Below are positions 12,701 through 25,238 of a stretch of DNA of 64,000 nucleotides, piece by piece. Numbering within the stretch: the stretch's first letter is position 1; every line of letters starts with the position of its first letter. The DNA comes from Baylisascaris procyonis (taxonomy: Eukaryota; Nematoda; Chromadorea; Rhabditida; Ascarididae), in NCBI GenBank assembly GCA_037389465.1, contig JAZARR010000171.1, positions 1,302,001 through 1,366,000 of the forward strand. The letters are read 5' to 3'. Position numbers and translations under genes: made by a program. The notes beneath the pieces were generated by a model. That model had not been told where the DNA came from. It worked only from the letters and a program-made list of their open reading frames with translations, and ran no database searches.

Positions 12701-14552
12701 ACATTAAAGTGACCTACATGAAAGTAGCAAATGCGAAACAATACTAAGAAAATATAGACGAACAACTTCGGGGTTTATTCTGAATTATTTATTTTTATTT
12801 ATTCATCTGACCGCAACATATTAGGTTACATATCGATATCTATGGTTCTAAGTAGTGGTCATCGTTGATGCGTATACAAAGTAAGCGTATTAAATGATAT
12901 TTGTGAGAACTTTATGCAACTTTTGCATAATGAAATCGTCAACACATACTGTAATATGAATGATTTGCGCATAGTTTCCTCTTTAAATCTCCCCTATGAA
13001 CATAAGTCTTGGCAAATTGATGAAATACGATAGGCACAATTCATTGACACCCGACGATTCGCTCATATATAAACAACTCATGAATCATCGCCAATGTCTG
13101 CCACTAATTTGAATGATAAATACCTGGTGATAAATATAGATAAAAGATAAGAGGTGAGATGAATAAAGAAAATTGAAAAAATAATAATTGAATAATATGA
13201 GATAGTATAATGCAGATAAAGATGCTCGAGAAATTTAGATAATAAAGAGCAAGAACAACAAAGAGTGGGAAAAGAGAAAAATTTCCCTCTCAGATGTGAC
13301 TTGAGTTGAATGAAGTTATACGACAATTCGACATATCGTATTATTGTGGATGCGAATTGTTGACAGTTATTGGTTTGAAAATTCCTCAGTGAAAGTAAAT
13401 AATGCAAATATTTGAGAATAATTTATATTGAAAACAAATCACGAAAATTATAAAATCTAGTTTATTTACATATAAGAAAAAAGAATATTAGGAAATTATA
13501 TATTTAAATATTGTTTATTCCATATTTCTACGTTTTTGTACCGTAGAAATTTTATGTGTATTAGGTTTATTTCACGTTTCTTAGCATATATGAATATCAA
13601 TCAAATAATGAAAAAAAAAAGTTGAGTATATAAAGAAAAATGATCTATTACTTACATTGACATAACTGGCATTTACATAATGGGAATTCTCATCATTTGG
13701 CAGCCTCCTAAGAATAACGCGATTATAATCGTATGGCAGTGTATCGGGATATTGATTACGTTCGCCCATCGTTTGTGCAATATCGCTATGACATTTTGTT
13801 GCATCGATTGAGCGTAAAATCATCTTGAAATTTGCATAGTTAATTAATTTGCATAGACTCAACTAAATCACAAATTAATTTGCATAACAGATTTTTTGCC
13901 AGTAATGAGTGGAAATATTTACGAGAAATGATTGATCGCTTGCATTTGTGAGCGCCAACAAAAGGTAATAGTCTCGATTATGGGTGGAAATTCAAATAGG
14001 ATCGCACAAATAGAACTTTTTTCGCAAGGCTTAAATACTATTCAGATTGGATTGTTTTAAGTCATCAGTAGATGTTGATTTCGCTTTTAAAGTATTGGAT
14101 ATAAGCGTCAGATCGCCTCAGTTGTCGTAATTTCTAATTTTTGGAAAAAAAAAATACTACAATCTTCCGAAAGTTTCAACAAAGAAATTGCCCATTTGGT
14201 TACTGCCAAGTTTATAGTTTCTCCCATAATCAAAAATCAACTGAACAGCCCTTCCCAGTGGTAAATAACTGTAAGATTATTGAATCGATATCACATAATC
14301 TTATTGTAATATCGTATCAACATGCAAAGAATATTTCTAATTTGAGAATGCACATTATTATTCGAAATTTGAATATTCGTTTTACTTGCCTGAAATATTT
14401 AAAATTTTAAAAGACGATGAAATAAATACAACTTACAAGATATTCGCCTTTGAATAATATTCGCTTTTTGCGCCGTTCGGTGACATAAGCGACAAATTTC
14501 GATGCATCGATGGGCGCTGATGGCGCCGCTTGCATCGCCTTCTCCTCTTGCA
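9738..14552 (-). CDS. Protein tyrosine phosphatase domain gene, IA-2-like, probably catalytically dead (five exons, partial)
   Basis: Five minus-strand exons join in phase: 14552-14437, 13823-13656, 12485-12348, 11083-10994 and 9931-9738. Donors are GTAAGT, GTAAGT, GTAAGT, GTGAGT and GTTAGT; acceptors include TTTGCAG, TTCCAG and TTTCAG. Family landmarks appear in order: RNQYPDTLPYDYNRVIL (the KNRY..PYD..RV block), HYVNASYVN, AYVVTQ, ADFWRMIWELGSNCIVMLT, CLQYWP..AEYGDI, QFHFTEWELDSFP (WPD loop) and APIVVHC (start of the active-site loop). The WPD Asp position is Leu, so the general acid is lost. IA-2/phogrin proteins also lack it (WPA), and TQFHF and FRRKVN of IA-2 resemble KQFHF and LRRRVRN here. 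Exon 9931-9738 stops two bases after the Cys codon, and no intact CX5R exon follows before the convergent gene. The sequence could instead be an inactive second domain of another receptor PTP. The N-terminal exons are not identified. Confidence 0.78.
11725..11750. repeat. G-rich tract in phosphatase intron (quadruplex-prone)
   Basis: On the plus strand two runs of six G (11725-11730, 11732-11737) are followed by a run of five G (11741-11745) and GG. Splitting a six-G run gives four G-triplets with short loops. The phosphatase gene is on the other strand, so its transcript would carry the C-rich complement, between exons 12485-12348 and 11083-10994. Confidence 0.7.
13830..13885. promoter_or_regulatory. 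Cluster of three octamer sites (ATTTGCAT)
   Basis: ATTTGCAT occurs at 13830-13837, 13847-13854 and 13878-13885, each embedded in a similar A/T context. It lies immediately upstream, in transcription sense, of the phosphatase exon 13823-13656. The octamer is the classic POU-domain binding site; binding here is inference. Confidence 0.4.
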
Positions 14553-17500
14553 CTATAAAGAAAGGAATATAACATTCACCACAATATTTACAGGAATTAA
14601 TTTATGAACAAAAAGGAGAAAATTTTGCAAAAAACCCAAAATGAAAGTTGATAGAAAGTGAACCGATACGGCTTCATCCAATTGTATAACGCCGATAGTT
14701 CCTTGCTTAGTAATCTCATTCTCATGAGGGGGATATTTTTCAAAACCAGCAAAATTTAAGGATCATCCAAGGATTTAAGGATAAGGAGGAGATTTAAGGA
14801 TCATCCAACTGCTGCACAAAATAGATTCCAAATCTTATTTACAATAAGCAGTTCGTGGATTTTTCAACTCATCGAGCAGATTGTTGACCCAAAGTCTTTG
14901 TTTATTAGGTAATCTTCCGATACCTGTACAGATTAGAAGTTCTCATCGTTAAGCAGACAGAACATGGTGAGAACTTTTCCAGTTCTTCGAGCATAGATGT
15001 ATTGATATACTCATATCTCTTGGGCAGAATTTTATTAGTTCAACGGCCTTATTTATTAAATTTTCATTGATGAATGCTATCATACTCTAAATGATACAAA
15101 TGAATAGCATATAGTGCAGTATGCCATCTGCTGAAATATTCGAAAAACCTTCAAATTTCATTGAAAAAAGTTTTTAAACGATCACATTATGTCGTCATTG
15201 TTTTAACTGAGAAATCGATATAAATATGTTAGCGAAGAAAAGCGAAAAATAAAACGAAAACCGGATGATATACATACGTTGAACAATTGCTTTATACTTT
15301 CTTTCTTATTATATGCTTTTGGCGCAGTCAAAACATGCGATAGATGCAGTATTAAAAGATCGGCAAGTAAATCACAATTGCAGATATGCGACTTAAGAAC
15401 GATAATATCTGTTAATTGACATTCGCTTAGATATTCACTCCTAACAGCTTCATGCTAAGATATTCGCTAAAATATGGCCGACTTTTTCGGATCTCCAAAA
15501 TCTCAGTTCGCGGCAAATGTCTGGTCATCTGATTTTGATGCATACGATTAAAAATATTGAGGAATTTTTAGTATTTATTCGCACTAAATCGAGATTGAGT
15601 GGTGGACACGTCTATGAGATGGAGTAATAAACTTCGATTATGCGGTTTTGAATGGTTATATTTTTGAAATGACTTAAGGGCTCAAATAAGCGCTACGGGT
15701 ACAATTTTAAGGTAATACGGTGAGGTAGAGTTGATCAGCGATAGAGATGACAAATGATATCATATCTATTCTATAAGTTCATATAAAAGCAATTATTAAA
15801 AAATCCACTAAAGTACCGATCCAAACATTCACAATGATTGAGGATCTTATGCTTTGCATCGGATCCGATAACGTAATTGATGTCTATGACAGAGCAAACA
15901 ATATTTGTAGACAAGTCCATCAGCACTTCTATTAAAATATTTACGAAACGCATAGAGCGTTTACTGAAAAATATTAACCAAGGTTTGTGTTATAAGATTA
16001 TAGGCGACGAATGTTTAAGCGCATAGAGAGAAAAAAAAAGTGATGGAATTTTGTGAAATAATGAATTGAAAAAAGAAACTCCTAAGAAAGATAGTGCATT
16101 TTAAGCGAAGCATAAAGCAAAAAACGGATGATTGAGATATGCAAATACAACTGTTGATATATTTCCAATATAGGGGAAATCAGATGATCAGATGAGGACA
16201 AATATATGACTATTACAAGTCAATATTGTTGAATTAGCGGTGAAAACATTATCGATAAGAGAAGGTCTTAATCTGCGCAAGTGAGGATATTTCGGAACTA
16301 TTCTGTTCCGATCGTTGCGATTGTCACAAATGAACCATCAGAAACCACAGCTCCTCTCATTTAAGTTGAAATTTAAACCGCCATTATTAGAATATCTCAT
16401 CCCATATTTAAAATCGCCGACAAAATTTTGTCAACTTGACAATGTTGTTCACTTTGTGAACTTTTGTACTGCAATTTGTGCTGTCAGTTTCACTTGTTCA
16501 GCAGTTGAGTTTTATTGAAGACGATATCTACATCATAATATTACAACTGGAACACATTATTCATATATTAGTTGTGCAGGTAGATGATATAGGTATGCGA
16601 TTCAATTATATAGCGATGCGATATGCGCAATCCTTTGTGAAATTCACCTACCACAATGATTTCTGAAAGCATTCATTGGCAAAGATCAAAAGAGAACAAA
16701 TCACTAATTTTATATATTTTTTTGAATTTTTAAATTTTTTTTTTAGAAGATCGCTCATTATAACAATAATACAAACACACTTTTATTATGATCCTCGAAT
16801 AGTATCCCGCAAAATGAAATGCAAGCAGAAATCGATAGATCGATATGAGAAGATTCGAAAGCGCAACACAGCTAACGACGACACTATGATTGTTGATAGT
16901 AATATTTATACTGAGCAAAAGCATATCCATAATGAAATGTAAACAATCACAACTAGAACATCATTTCGGCGATTATTCGTTTCCTTTTTTTGACGCCTAT
17001 AAACATTCCTCAAATTCATTTCGAGACAAAAACCAACGACTACACGATAAAATATTGATATAAACTATCGAAATATAAAGGTTAAAGGTCGCACGAAGCC
17101 GATGTAATTGAGTCAAACATTGATCTACTTCATTTAGATTTGACCTAAATCAATGAGCTATTTATTCAAAGTGTACACTGAAGATAAGATACCTGGCATT
17201 CATGTTGAGAGAACGCACGATGACGATGAGTTGAACGGCGATCCGTAATTAAAGAAAGTAGGAGAACTAATAAAAATTTCCGCGCTAAAAGAAAACGATA
17301 TGTGTAAAAATATTAGCTGCCAGCTACAATTACCAAATTCATCAAACAATTCACAAAATAAATGTAGACAGAAATATCGAGTGAGGAAATAATGTCGCAT
17401 ATGGTTAGTTTCGGTACTGAGTATGAAAGATGCAAAATATAAAGCGAATAAACGATCACAATAACGAAACAATTGAAATTGATAAAATTAAGTAATGACT

Positions 17501-20500
17501 ACATGATGAAATCTTACTATAAGGGCAAAATACAACAAAATATTGTAGAAAAAAATGCAAACAGAAATGGTGAAATTTACTCAGCGAAGGAAGCTATAAC
17601 TAGTGAACGGCAGATATATGTTCATGAAGGATTCAAATGTCTCATATCTTACTTGAGTCATTCCACGCAACGATAGACGATTTAAATGCAATGAATTTAA
17701 TCGATATTCAAAATATGTTTTTCATTCGCTTGACTATACGGGTTTGGTTCTCTTTCGTTGAAAATATTTTCCGGCGATTAGCTCGCATAATAATTTGCAT
17801 AAGTTTTGAGAAATTCGTTGTATGAAAATAGATGCCTATGGTGAGTTTCCACCCGTGCAGCTTACCCTGAAGTACTCAAAAAGGAAGTACTTTTGAAAGT
17901 TCCCTAAATAAAATAAAGAACTCAGCAACGAGGTGGGAAGTTTGTATGGACGAGCATAAGCACAAGCATTAACTGATTATTCAATCAGACATCATTACAG
18001 GCGATCAGAAAAAAAGCAACTTAGGCGCAATAATAGCCTAATAGAAGACGTTCCTTTTATAATTCGACAAGCATAAGATGAGAAAAATATTTTTTCTTCT
18101 CAAAATGTTTAACCCGCTCTCAAAGTTGAAGAATCAACATCAAGATAATAGGTCATCCAGCGATATGCACAATACCGACGAATTTGAGTTGCCAAGTTAA
18201 GATTTGAATCGTTGCCGAACTGAGATGACCGAATAGACAAAGACAGGCAAACAGAGCACATTCATATACGTAAGCATAAGCGCGACGTCGACTTAATGCA
18301 CCTTTATGAATTATATTTGCAAAAACGCATAAAAATTGCGCGATTCTCAGTAGTTTTTCTTTTCTTCTGTAAATTCGCTCTGCGATGCCACGAATTTTGC
18401 AAATATCGACCTGTGGATATCCCACTACCGTAAATTTAGAAGTGCTGTGAGATATATCAGTGATATTTGATCGGGGAAATCTTTGTCTTTGAATGAATCC
18501 TTAATTTCACTACCATTTATAATGTCTTCCAGAAATTTAGGGACTCTGAATTCTGAAAAAAAAGTCAGTGGACTTTTTGACTCCGCTCCGGAGTGGATTT
18601 TGGATATCACCTGATTGCAATTTATTCTGATTCTGATTGTTTGCCTTTATCGCTGTAATCACTACAGAAACAACGATAGAATAAACTTCGAAAAAAAATA
18701 TGGGAACGTTCTGGAGATAAGCAGAATGGACGCTTATAAATCACATCATCGAAACGAATCGAACAGTACCATTCATCACAGCTACAAATCCTTTTTTTTT
18801 GCTGCTCACAGCATCTAGTGGAAAGTGCGAAAGCATCACTCTGAAGCGCTGAAAGGTTATACTGAGCACTATCAAGTTAGCAGTTCTGTGGAGGATTTGC
18901 ACAGTTTGTTTTAATTATTTTTTAACATTCCCTTATATTTTCTAGATTTCCATAGGAAGTCCAGAATTTTATCAAAATCATTCGAGAACTGGAAGATGTA
19001 CGGGATGGATGAGGGGATCGAAGCTGCCAAGGTATGAAGTGAGCAATGTACTCTTAATACATTTTGGATGGCGAAGCTAGAGAAGCTAACGAGAAAAGAC
19101 GCTGACTACATAGAATTGATTGGAATGTTTCACAATCTTCTAGTTATTTGAACAGCAAGAGGCAATATGAATGCAATGAACACCACTTGATCTAAAAATA
19201 ACCCTTAACGACATGACCCAATACGCTCATTTGTATCGCTATTGTTGCATCCAAACAGTTATAAGGACAGCAATGAAAATAGCTAAGATTCAGCACTCCA
19301 AACCGATTAGCGCTCCAGAAAACAATCTTACATCAGTATGTGCCATATCTCAATGTCTGCGATCCTATCTGTCAGTTTATTTGCATATTCACTTAGCGCT
19401 CAACTGGCCAAATCGTAGGTGAATATGAGCATGAGGAAATATGGGTATGCATTTGCCTGCATGAGAGTCCGTTCAATAATTCAAAATGGTGCACGACACG
19501 ATATAGGATTGTAATGGCTTAACTGAGGTCACAGTATTATCTTATAGTGGGAACCCTTAAAATTATCCATTGATTTTGCAAGCAGTTATATACTAACTGT
19601 GTCTAAGCTCTATACTCCGTTGCTGACAGCCTTAGCTGGCGCAGGATCTCAATAGTGATGTTAAGCAGAAAAATGTATCAAAACATTTGGCAAGATATGC
19701 TCTATGCATTCCGCTCATCTATTCAGCTAGTCTCACTGGAAGTAATAATAATAATAAACGGTTTATGCGGAATATTACTCTTATAAATAATAAAATACAT
19801 AGAATATCATCTCCATAATATCACCAACATGACTTTCTGGATCTTCGAGAAAGAGTGGGCTCTCATATTTTTTTTTCTTTGTTAACAAGACTGTAGAAAA
19901 TGCAACCCGACAAGTTAAAATTGTTTGCAGATTATTTTTTTTTCAAACATTTTTAAGTGTTCAAACGTCGTTTCAAAGACAATGAATCAATTTGAGAAAT
20001 GGACAAACGAAATCATTGCATCATTTATAATAGACCATTGGATTTTCAGCTTAGTTTTTAAGTGATTTGCGAGCTGAAATTTAGATATACAAATATATAA
20101 GCAAAATATAAACGCAAAAACTTGACGCTATCATGAGAGAAAATCATAATCACATAGCGGAAATGAATTCCCCAATTGGAAACAAAACAATGTTTAATGG
20201 AATCCTGATGGTTATTCAAGGCGTACATTTCTTTATCATCTAATCTGATGGGTATATTTCTTTATCTAGTCTCAAGGTTTGGTTAGCGATTACGACAAGA
20301 GTTTACAAGATCCTAAGTCGACAACGACAAATTATACGAAAATAGGTGGGATGTAAATTTGAAAGTGTTTAATTTTGATATCATAGCCTTCAAAATTGAT
20401 CAATTGAATTAACTCAGGAAGGCAAATATTGAAACATATATTGATATATCCGCATAGATTCGCCGATGTGATAAGATTATGGCACATCTTTGTAGAAAAA

Positions 20501-20618
20501 AGAAATCCGCAGAAACACCCAAGAACATTCACGTTCCTTATTTTTAACGATGCTAAAATGGAAAAAAAGCTTGAAGGAGGAAACCTATAAATATATTGAT
20601 ACAACATGCTCTTCTTCT

Positions 20619-20659
20619 CTCTCTCGTACCCTCTCTGTCTCTCTCTCCCTCCCCCTCTT
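20619..20659. repeat. CT-rich microsatellite
   Basis: Interrupted (CT)n tract with runs of CTCTCT broken by CGTACC and CCTCCCCC. Simple sequence. Confidence 0.7.
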
Positions 20660-22249
20660 GAGTTTCCAAACAACTTTAAATTTCTCAGCTATAGGAAAAT
20701 GATGGAGCACAAATTCTCTTGACTAGTGAGTCTAATATCGAGCAATCATAAGCTAGAGCAATAGCTGACAAAAATTAGCTTAACACAACGGGTTTTTTTT
20801 CGTCATTGCGAACTTTTTCGTTACTATAAGAAATTCGACAAAGTGACAAAATTGGCGATGCAGTCTTTTTTTCGCTATTCCTTTAGAATAAAACAAATAA
20901 GAAAGAATATGGATGAGATATGCCTGATATTTTGAACTCATCGATACTCTTTCTTCTATCAGCATGAGACGCTTTGTTATATTAGTATGCAAGTGGAACG
21001 AAATATTCGAGTAGCTACAATAACGTACTCTGTTGGTGTTTCATTCTCATGGCCAATTGGTTTCACTGATCATCAACAGATAATAAAACGGGCACGATAT
21101 TGCAGTCGCATTTCAATTGATCAACCTGCTTGCACGCATCTCCAAAAAGTTGTTCTATCGCCACAACTCTCAGTCGGTAATAAATGCATATTGTATGAGG
21201 GGTAGTATGAAGGGACAAAACAAAATTTAGAGGTTATAAAATGCTTATAAACTTTCTCAATTATTTAAGTGAATTCACCGTCATCCGTTGCTAAAGATCA
21301 ATTGAAACGCTGATAAAGGAGATCGTTGCATGTTTCCTCAAATTTTGCTACTGACGTAGCTGCTGCTTCAGTGGTTCCTGACATGCAATCACAGAACATA
21401 TGGACTGATAGACACATGTGTGAGAAAAACACACACACATAAACGTTGCCATCGTAGTGCTTTAGTATGCAAAAACAAGAAGACGATGCATAATTACGAA
21501 TCTAAATGGCTTCATATGTCGTCTGAGAAATAAGGTCATTTTTTAGGAAACGTATAGAAAAGCTTGCAAAAATGACCACCAATGTGTATGCAAATAACGC
21601 TGACAAACGGGAATAAAAAGGTAAGTGAGCAAGGAAAGAATGGAAAAAAAAGAAAGGAAGCAGGAAGCACATAAAGAATTAGTGGAATATTGACTTGAAG
21701 AAAAAAAAGAAAGGGAAAACCAAACGAAGAAGAAAGATCACTGATAGTTGCCGGCTAAGAATCAGGTTGGAAAATGCAATTTGCATTTAAGCACCCACAT
21801 GTGCGACCGAATAAGAAACTCATTGCTACGAACAACAGTGTCGTATGACGACAAATAGCCAAATCACAACAGTGATTAGCAAGCAACACCGCAGCCTATT
21901 TATATCTTCGGCTATTGTCTCGAAGGCATGGGGAGGTCATAATCAACAAGAAGGAGATACCACATCAAGATCAAACAAGTGTGAGCATATAACTTGTTTC
22001 ACAAATGAAGATCACCACGATTACTGCGACCACAAAACTGATTTGATCAGAATAGATCACACGTTAACGCAGATCACTCGCTAACAATATGTATGATGGA
22101 GATGATCATTACAATAAAAATTCACTAAATTCCATGGAAAATCCACTAAACAAATTTTGTGGGCATAGTTTTGACGCCTCCGGAGTTGAAATTTCCTGGG
22201 CCGACAGACAGACAAAACCCGCCTAGGGGTAGATAGATGTAGAGATATA

Positions 22250-22400
22250 CCCACCTTTAGAGCATTCTTCGCGAAAACATGCAAAACAAGCAAATAATGA
22301 TTCGACACGCAGACAAACATCTGCATGCGCGTCTGCAGACATGGCCACCTTTAACAGCAATTTTCGCAATAACATGCAAAAGGCATAAAATGACGCATAT
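22250..22400. repeat. Imperfect ~96-bp direct repeat
   Basis: CCACCTTTA is followed by a block with TTCGCGAAAACATGCAAAA at about 22250-22312. A related block (CCACCTTTA, TTTTCGCAATAACATGCAAAA) is at about 22345-22400. The copies are diverged. A GACAGACAGACAAAA stretch lies just before them (22203-22217). Confidence 0.5.
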
Positions 22401-24032
22401 TGTAGGCCATCAAAAGAATCGCGACATTATACCAAAATTATTCGTGAAGATGCAGGGGACCACCAAACGTGATTGAGGTTGCAGTTATGAAATTTTTGGT
22501 GGACAGAAATAACGTGTATTATAGGCTTCACTGTCTTCCATATCGATAGACCGATTTCGAAAGTAGTTATGGCCATTTGAAGTTATCGCAAGATATCCGG
22601 ATATTTCTACCGGTGAGGTGGTTTTATTACGCTTACTCAGGCATAGAACGAAGTACTGGAGAAGTTTACGACCTATTCGCCTTAGCATTTCGCTTTCCCA
22701 GCTAAACACTTCCATGAATTACTCAAAAAAAAAACGAGAATATGCGAGACGATTCTTTCAAGTTTCAAGGATGTTATTTGCATAAATCCGCATTGATAAA
22801 TCGTCTTTATGCTCTTATGCAAAATTTGCATTGAAAAAGTATAATTTACCAATTATACATCTCTGCATAAGTTAATATTTGTGCGCGCATCTATTTGTTT
22901 GGCATTTGTCATTTAGGAAGCATTCATGATGATATTCTAAAATATCCAGGATATAGTTTACAATGCAAGTCGATCCTTAATGCCATTCGTACTTCACATT
23001 CATTCGTCAACTTTTAAAGAGACTTAGATGCGTTCATGAGAGATAAAATTTTGCATCGATCATATATCGGACAGACTCCTATTCTATAGTATTGAAATTT
23101 TCGTTTTCCATCCGTCACTTTTTGAAAAATGAATTACTTGCACTATTGCGAAATTGACGAAAGCGATAAGATTATTTTTTATTATTACAAAAAATTAATT
23201 GGCATTATAAAAGATCATTCGAAGGGTCGGACTAATAGAATCATGAAGATACTATTCCATATAATTTTTTTTCCGGAGCAAAAGTACATACATTATAAGC
23301 TTCTTTGGCAAGTTTGTTGAATTGTTTTGTAAGTAAATTCGTTTGAGAGGCAAATCTCATCTGTGATAAAATGCACGAAAAATTCTCTCATGTTGAATGT
23401 CGACAATTCACTTCAAAGTTATTGATGGATTAGCACAGAATGATAGAAGAAACACTCAGCGAAATTTTAGTACAACGTGATGTCAAGTAGACGGAAGATG
23501 CATAAGAAGTATTGCAGAATTCTAGAGGCACTAAAAGCGATCGCTTCTAAATTGCACAAAATTAGATGAATAGATAGGCAGATACGCATTGTGATAATGT
23601 GCTTTACAAATGCAAGTGAACGAAAAGTCCTGGATTTGATAAAATACACTGATGTTGGATCGACGGGAGGGCAAGGAGGACAACAGTAGACCAGAAGGTC
23701 AGACCGTCTTTTTCAGGATTTTATTTTTTGCTCGACCCAGTTTGAACGCTCCGAAATTCAGTCACATCGGTATTTTATAAGCGAACACAAAACAATTATA
23801 GATCTTGTTTTCTCGTTTAGCGTCGATATACCGCCTATAATATAACAACTGCATTATACCGGTCTGTGTACATATGCGCCTTACTACTTATGTCCATTAC
23901 ACAATCGGGAACTTTCGTACTCAGTCAGAGTTCAAATAGGCGAGTTATTCAATTCATTGCAATGCCAAATAAGTTCACGCTGATCGGAAATTCTAAGATG
24001 AATTCATTTGTGCTTCTCCCATTCTCTCACCT

Positions 24033-24047
24033 CCCCCCCCCCCCCCC
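24033..24047. repeat. C15 homopolymer
   Basis: Fifteen consecutive C on the plus strand in otherwise A/T-rich DNA. One of three long C or G runs in the window (also 7807-7820 and 56357-56367). Confidence 0.85.
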
Positions 24048-24477
24048 ACATGTTCCATTCCTCATTCAAATACATCCGGCTGATGCAGAAAAGTTGAACG
24101 CTTACGCTCAGACTCTACTAGCCCACTTACTTTTCAAAAAAAAAACTATGCTAATAATTTATAAAATCGTTCTAATATATGCTTCTGCAAACATCTATTC
24201 CTCTCTCGCTCATCCGAGTGTTTTCATATCGTGCAATCACACGATCTGCGTCACAGCGCAACACCAGCCTAATGATTCCTATACGTGTTCAGCCATCAAC
24301 ATCTATAAGAATTTTTTCTGAATATCAACGAATTCGTCGGAAAGAATTTCCACTGAAGTTTAATATATTTTTTGTACAAATAAACGATTACATTCTCTGT
24401 ATTAGTTGATTTCATAAGAATTAGGCTTATTTCCCCAATTAAAAAAAAAGAACCCGGCTAATCATCAAATAATATTT

Positions 24478-24560
24478 ATGCCTATATTATTAAATAATTA
24501 AGGAATGTATATGCCTATAATAATAAATAATTAAGGAATATTTATACATATATTACTAAA
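24478..24560. repeat. Degenerate ~40-bp A/T tandem repeat
   Basis: About two copies of a unit containing TATGCCTATA, AATAATTAAGGAAT and a related third partial copy (TTTATACATATATTACTAAATAA). Almost pure A/T. Confidence 0.55.
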
Positions 24561-25058
24561 TAAAATAAACCAGCGATACTTTAGTTTTAAGTTGAAATAT
24601 TACGTAGTATTCAGCAATTTACGTCATCATTGTTGAGCGATAACTCATCACATCATTATTTACACATTGGAACAGTTGCTTTAAAGCTAGTGGCATTTAT
24701 TTCATTCTCAATGCTAAAGCAATGCTTTCGTTAAAAATAATGCTACTGTTTTTTCTGTAATATAATCTGTAATATAATAGAAGGTGAATTCATTGGAATA
24801 TTTGCACATTTAATATAATTTCATTAAATTTCTACTAAATAAAAATCATTACGTATTCTGTACGATTGGTTTTATGTTTGAGATGGAAATTGTTACAGAA
24901 AAATTTAGAAAAAAAAATCCTCTTAGCAACCGTAAATTCGAATTTGCTCCCCAAGATAGTCGTAGAACTTCTTAGGTATGAGAAAAAGAATTTAAGTATT
25001 TATATGTGTTCTGAGCAGGTCTTTGTAAACTTAAATTCTCAATCACAAAATATATAAG

Positions 25059-25238
25059 AGGTATGGTTCTTATATACGTATGGTTCTTGCGGTTGATAGA
25101 TTCAACTCATGCGCTATAAAACTAATGAAATTAGAATATCGGAACGTAATTCTATGGATATTTTTATCCTATGGATTTATATTTGCTTTGATCGGTGATT
25201 CAAGTCCCAAAGTTATTGAAAATTTAAGACCATCCTGG
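25059..25238 (+). CDS. 7TM chemoreceptor-like exon (TM3 end to TM4)
   Basis: Sixty codons open in one frame, with AG at the 5' side (25057-25058 or 25059-25060) and donor TGG|GTACGC at 25238. The peptide contains SYIRMVLAVDRFNSC, then basic residues, then a hydrophobic segment NVILWIFLSYGFIFALIG and a polar stretch ending in LRPSW. LAVDRF matches the DRY-type end of TM3, and the hydrophobic segment sits at the right spacing for TM4. This fits nematode serpentine receptors, but I cannot assign the class. I could not find partner exons for TM1-2 or TM5-7, so this may be a fragment or pseudogene. It lies on the plus strand inside the long gap between minus-strand exons. Confidence 0.5.

Larger units (their letters stand above)
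14553..25058. other. Long stretch with no convincing gene
   Basis: More than 10 kb upstream of the phosphatase exons. ORFs of 60-110 codons occur but are A/T-driven or lack matching splice sites. Possible exon-like segments are noted separately (18946-19031). A CT microsatellite lies at 20619-20659 and an imperfect direct repeat at 22250-22400. N-terminal exons of the phosphatase could lie here unrecognised. Confidence 0.4.

Noticed and set aside
13078..13407. 109-codon minus-strand ORF between two phosphatase exons
   Set aside because: Composition is that of A/T-rich intron (Phe, Tyr, Ile, Leu runs); skipping it joins the flanking exons in phase with family motifs intact.
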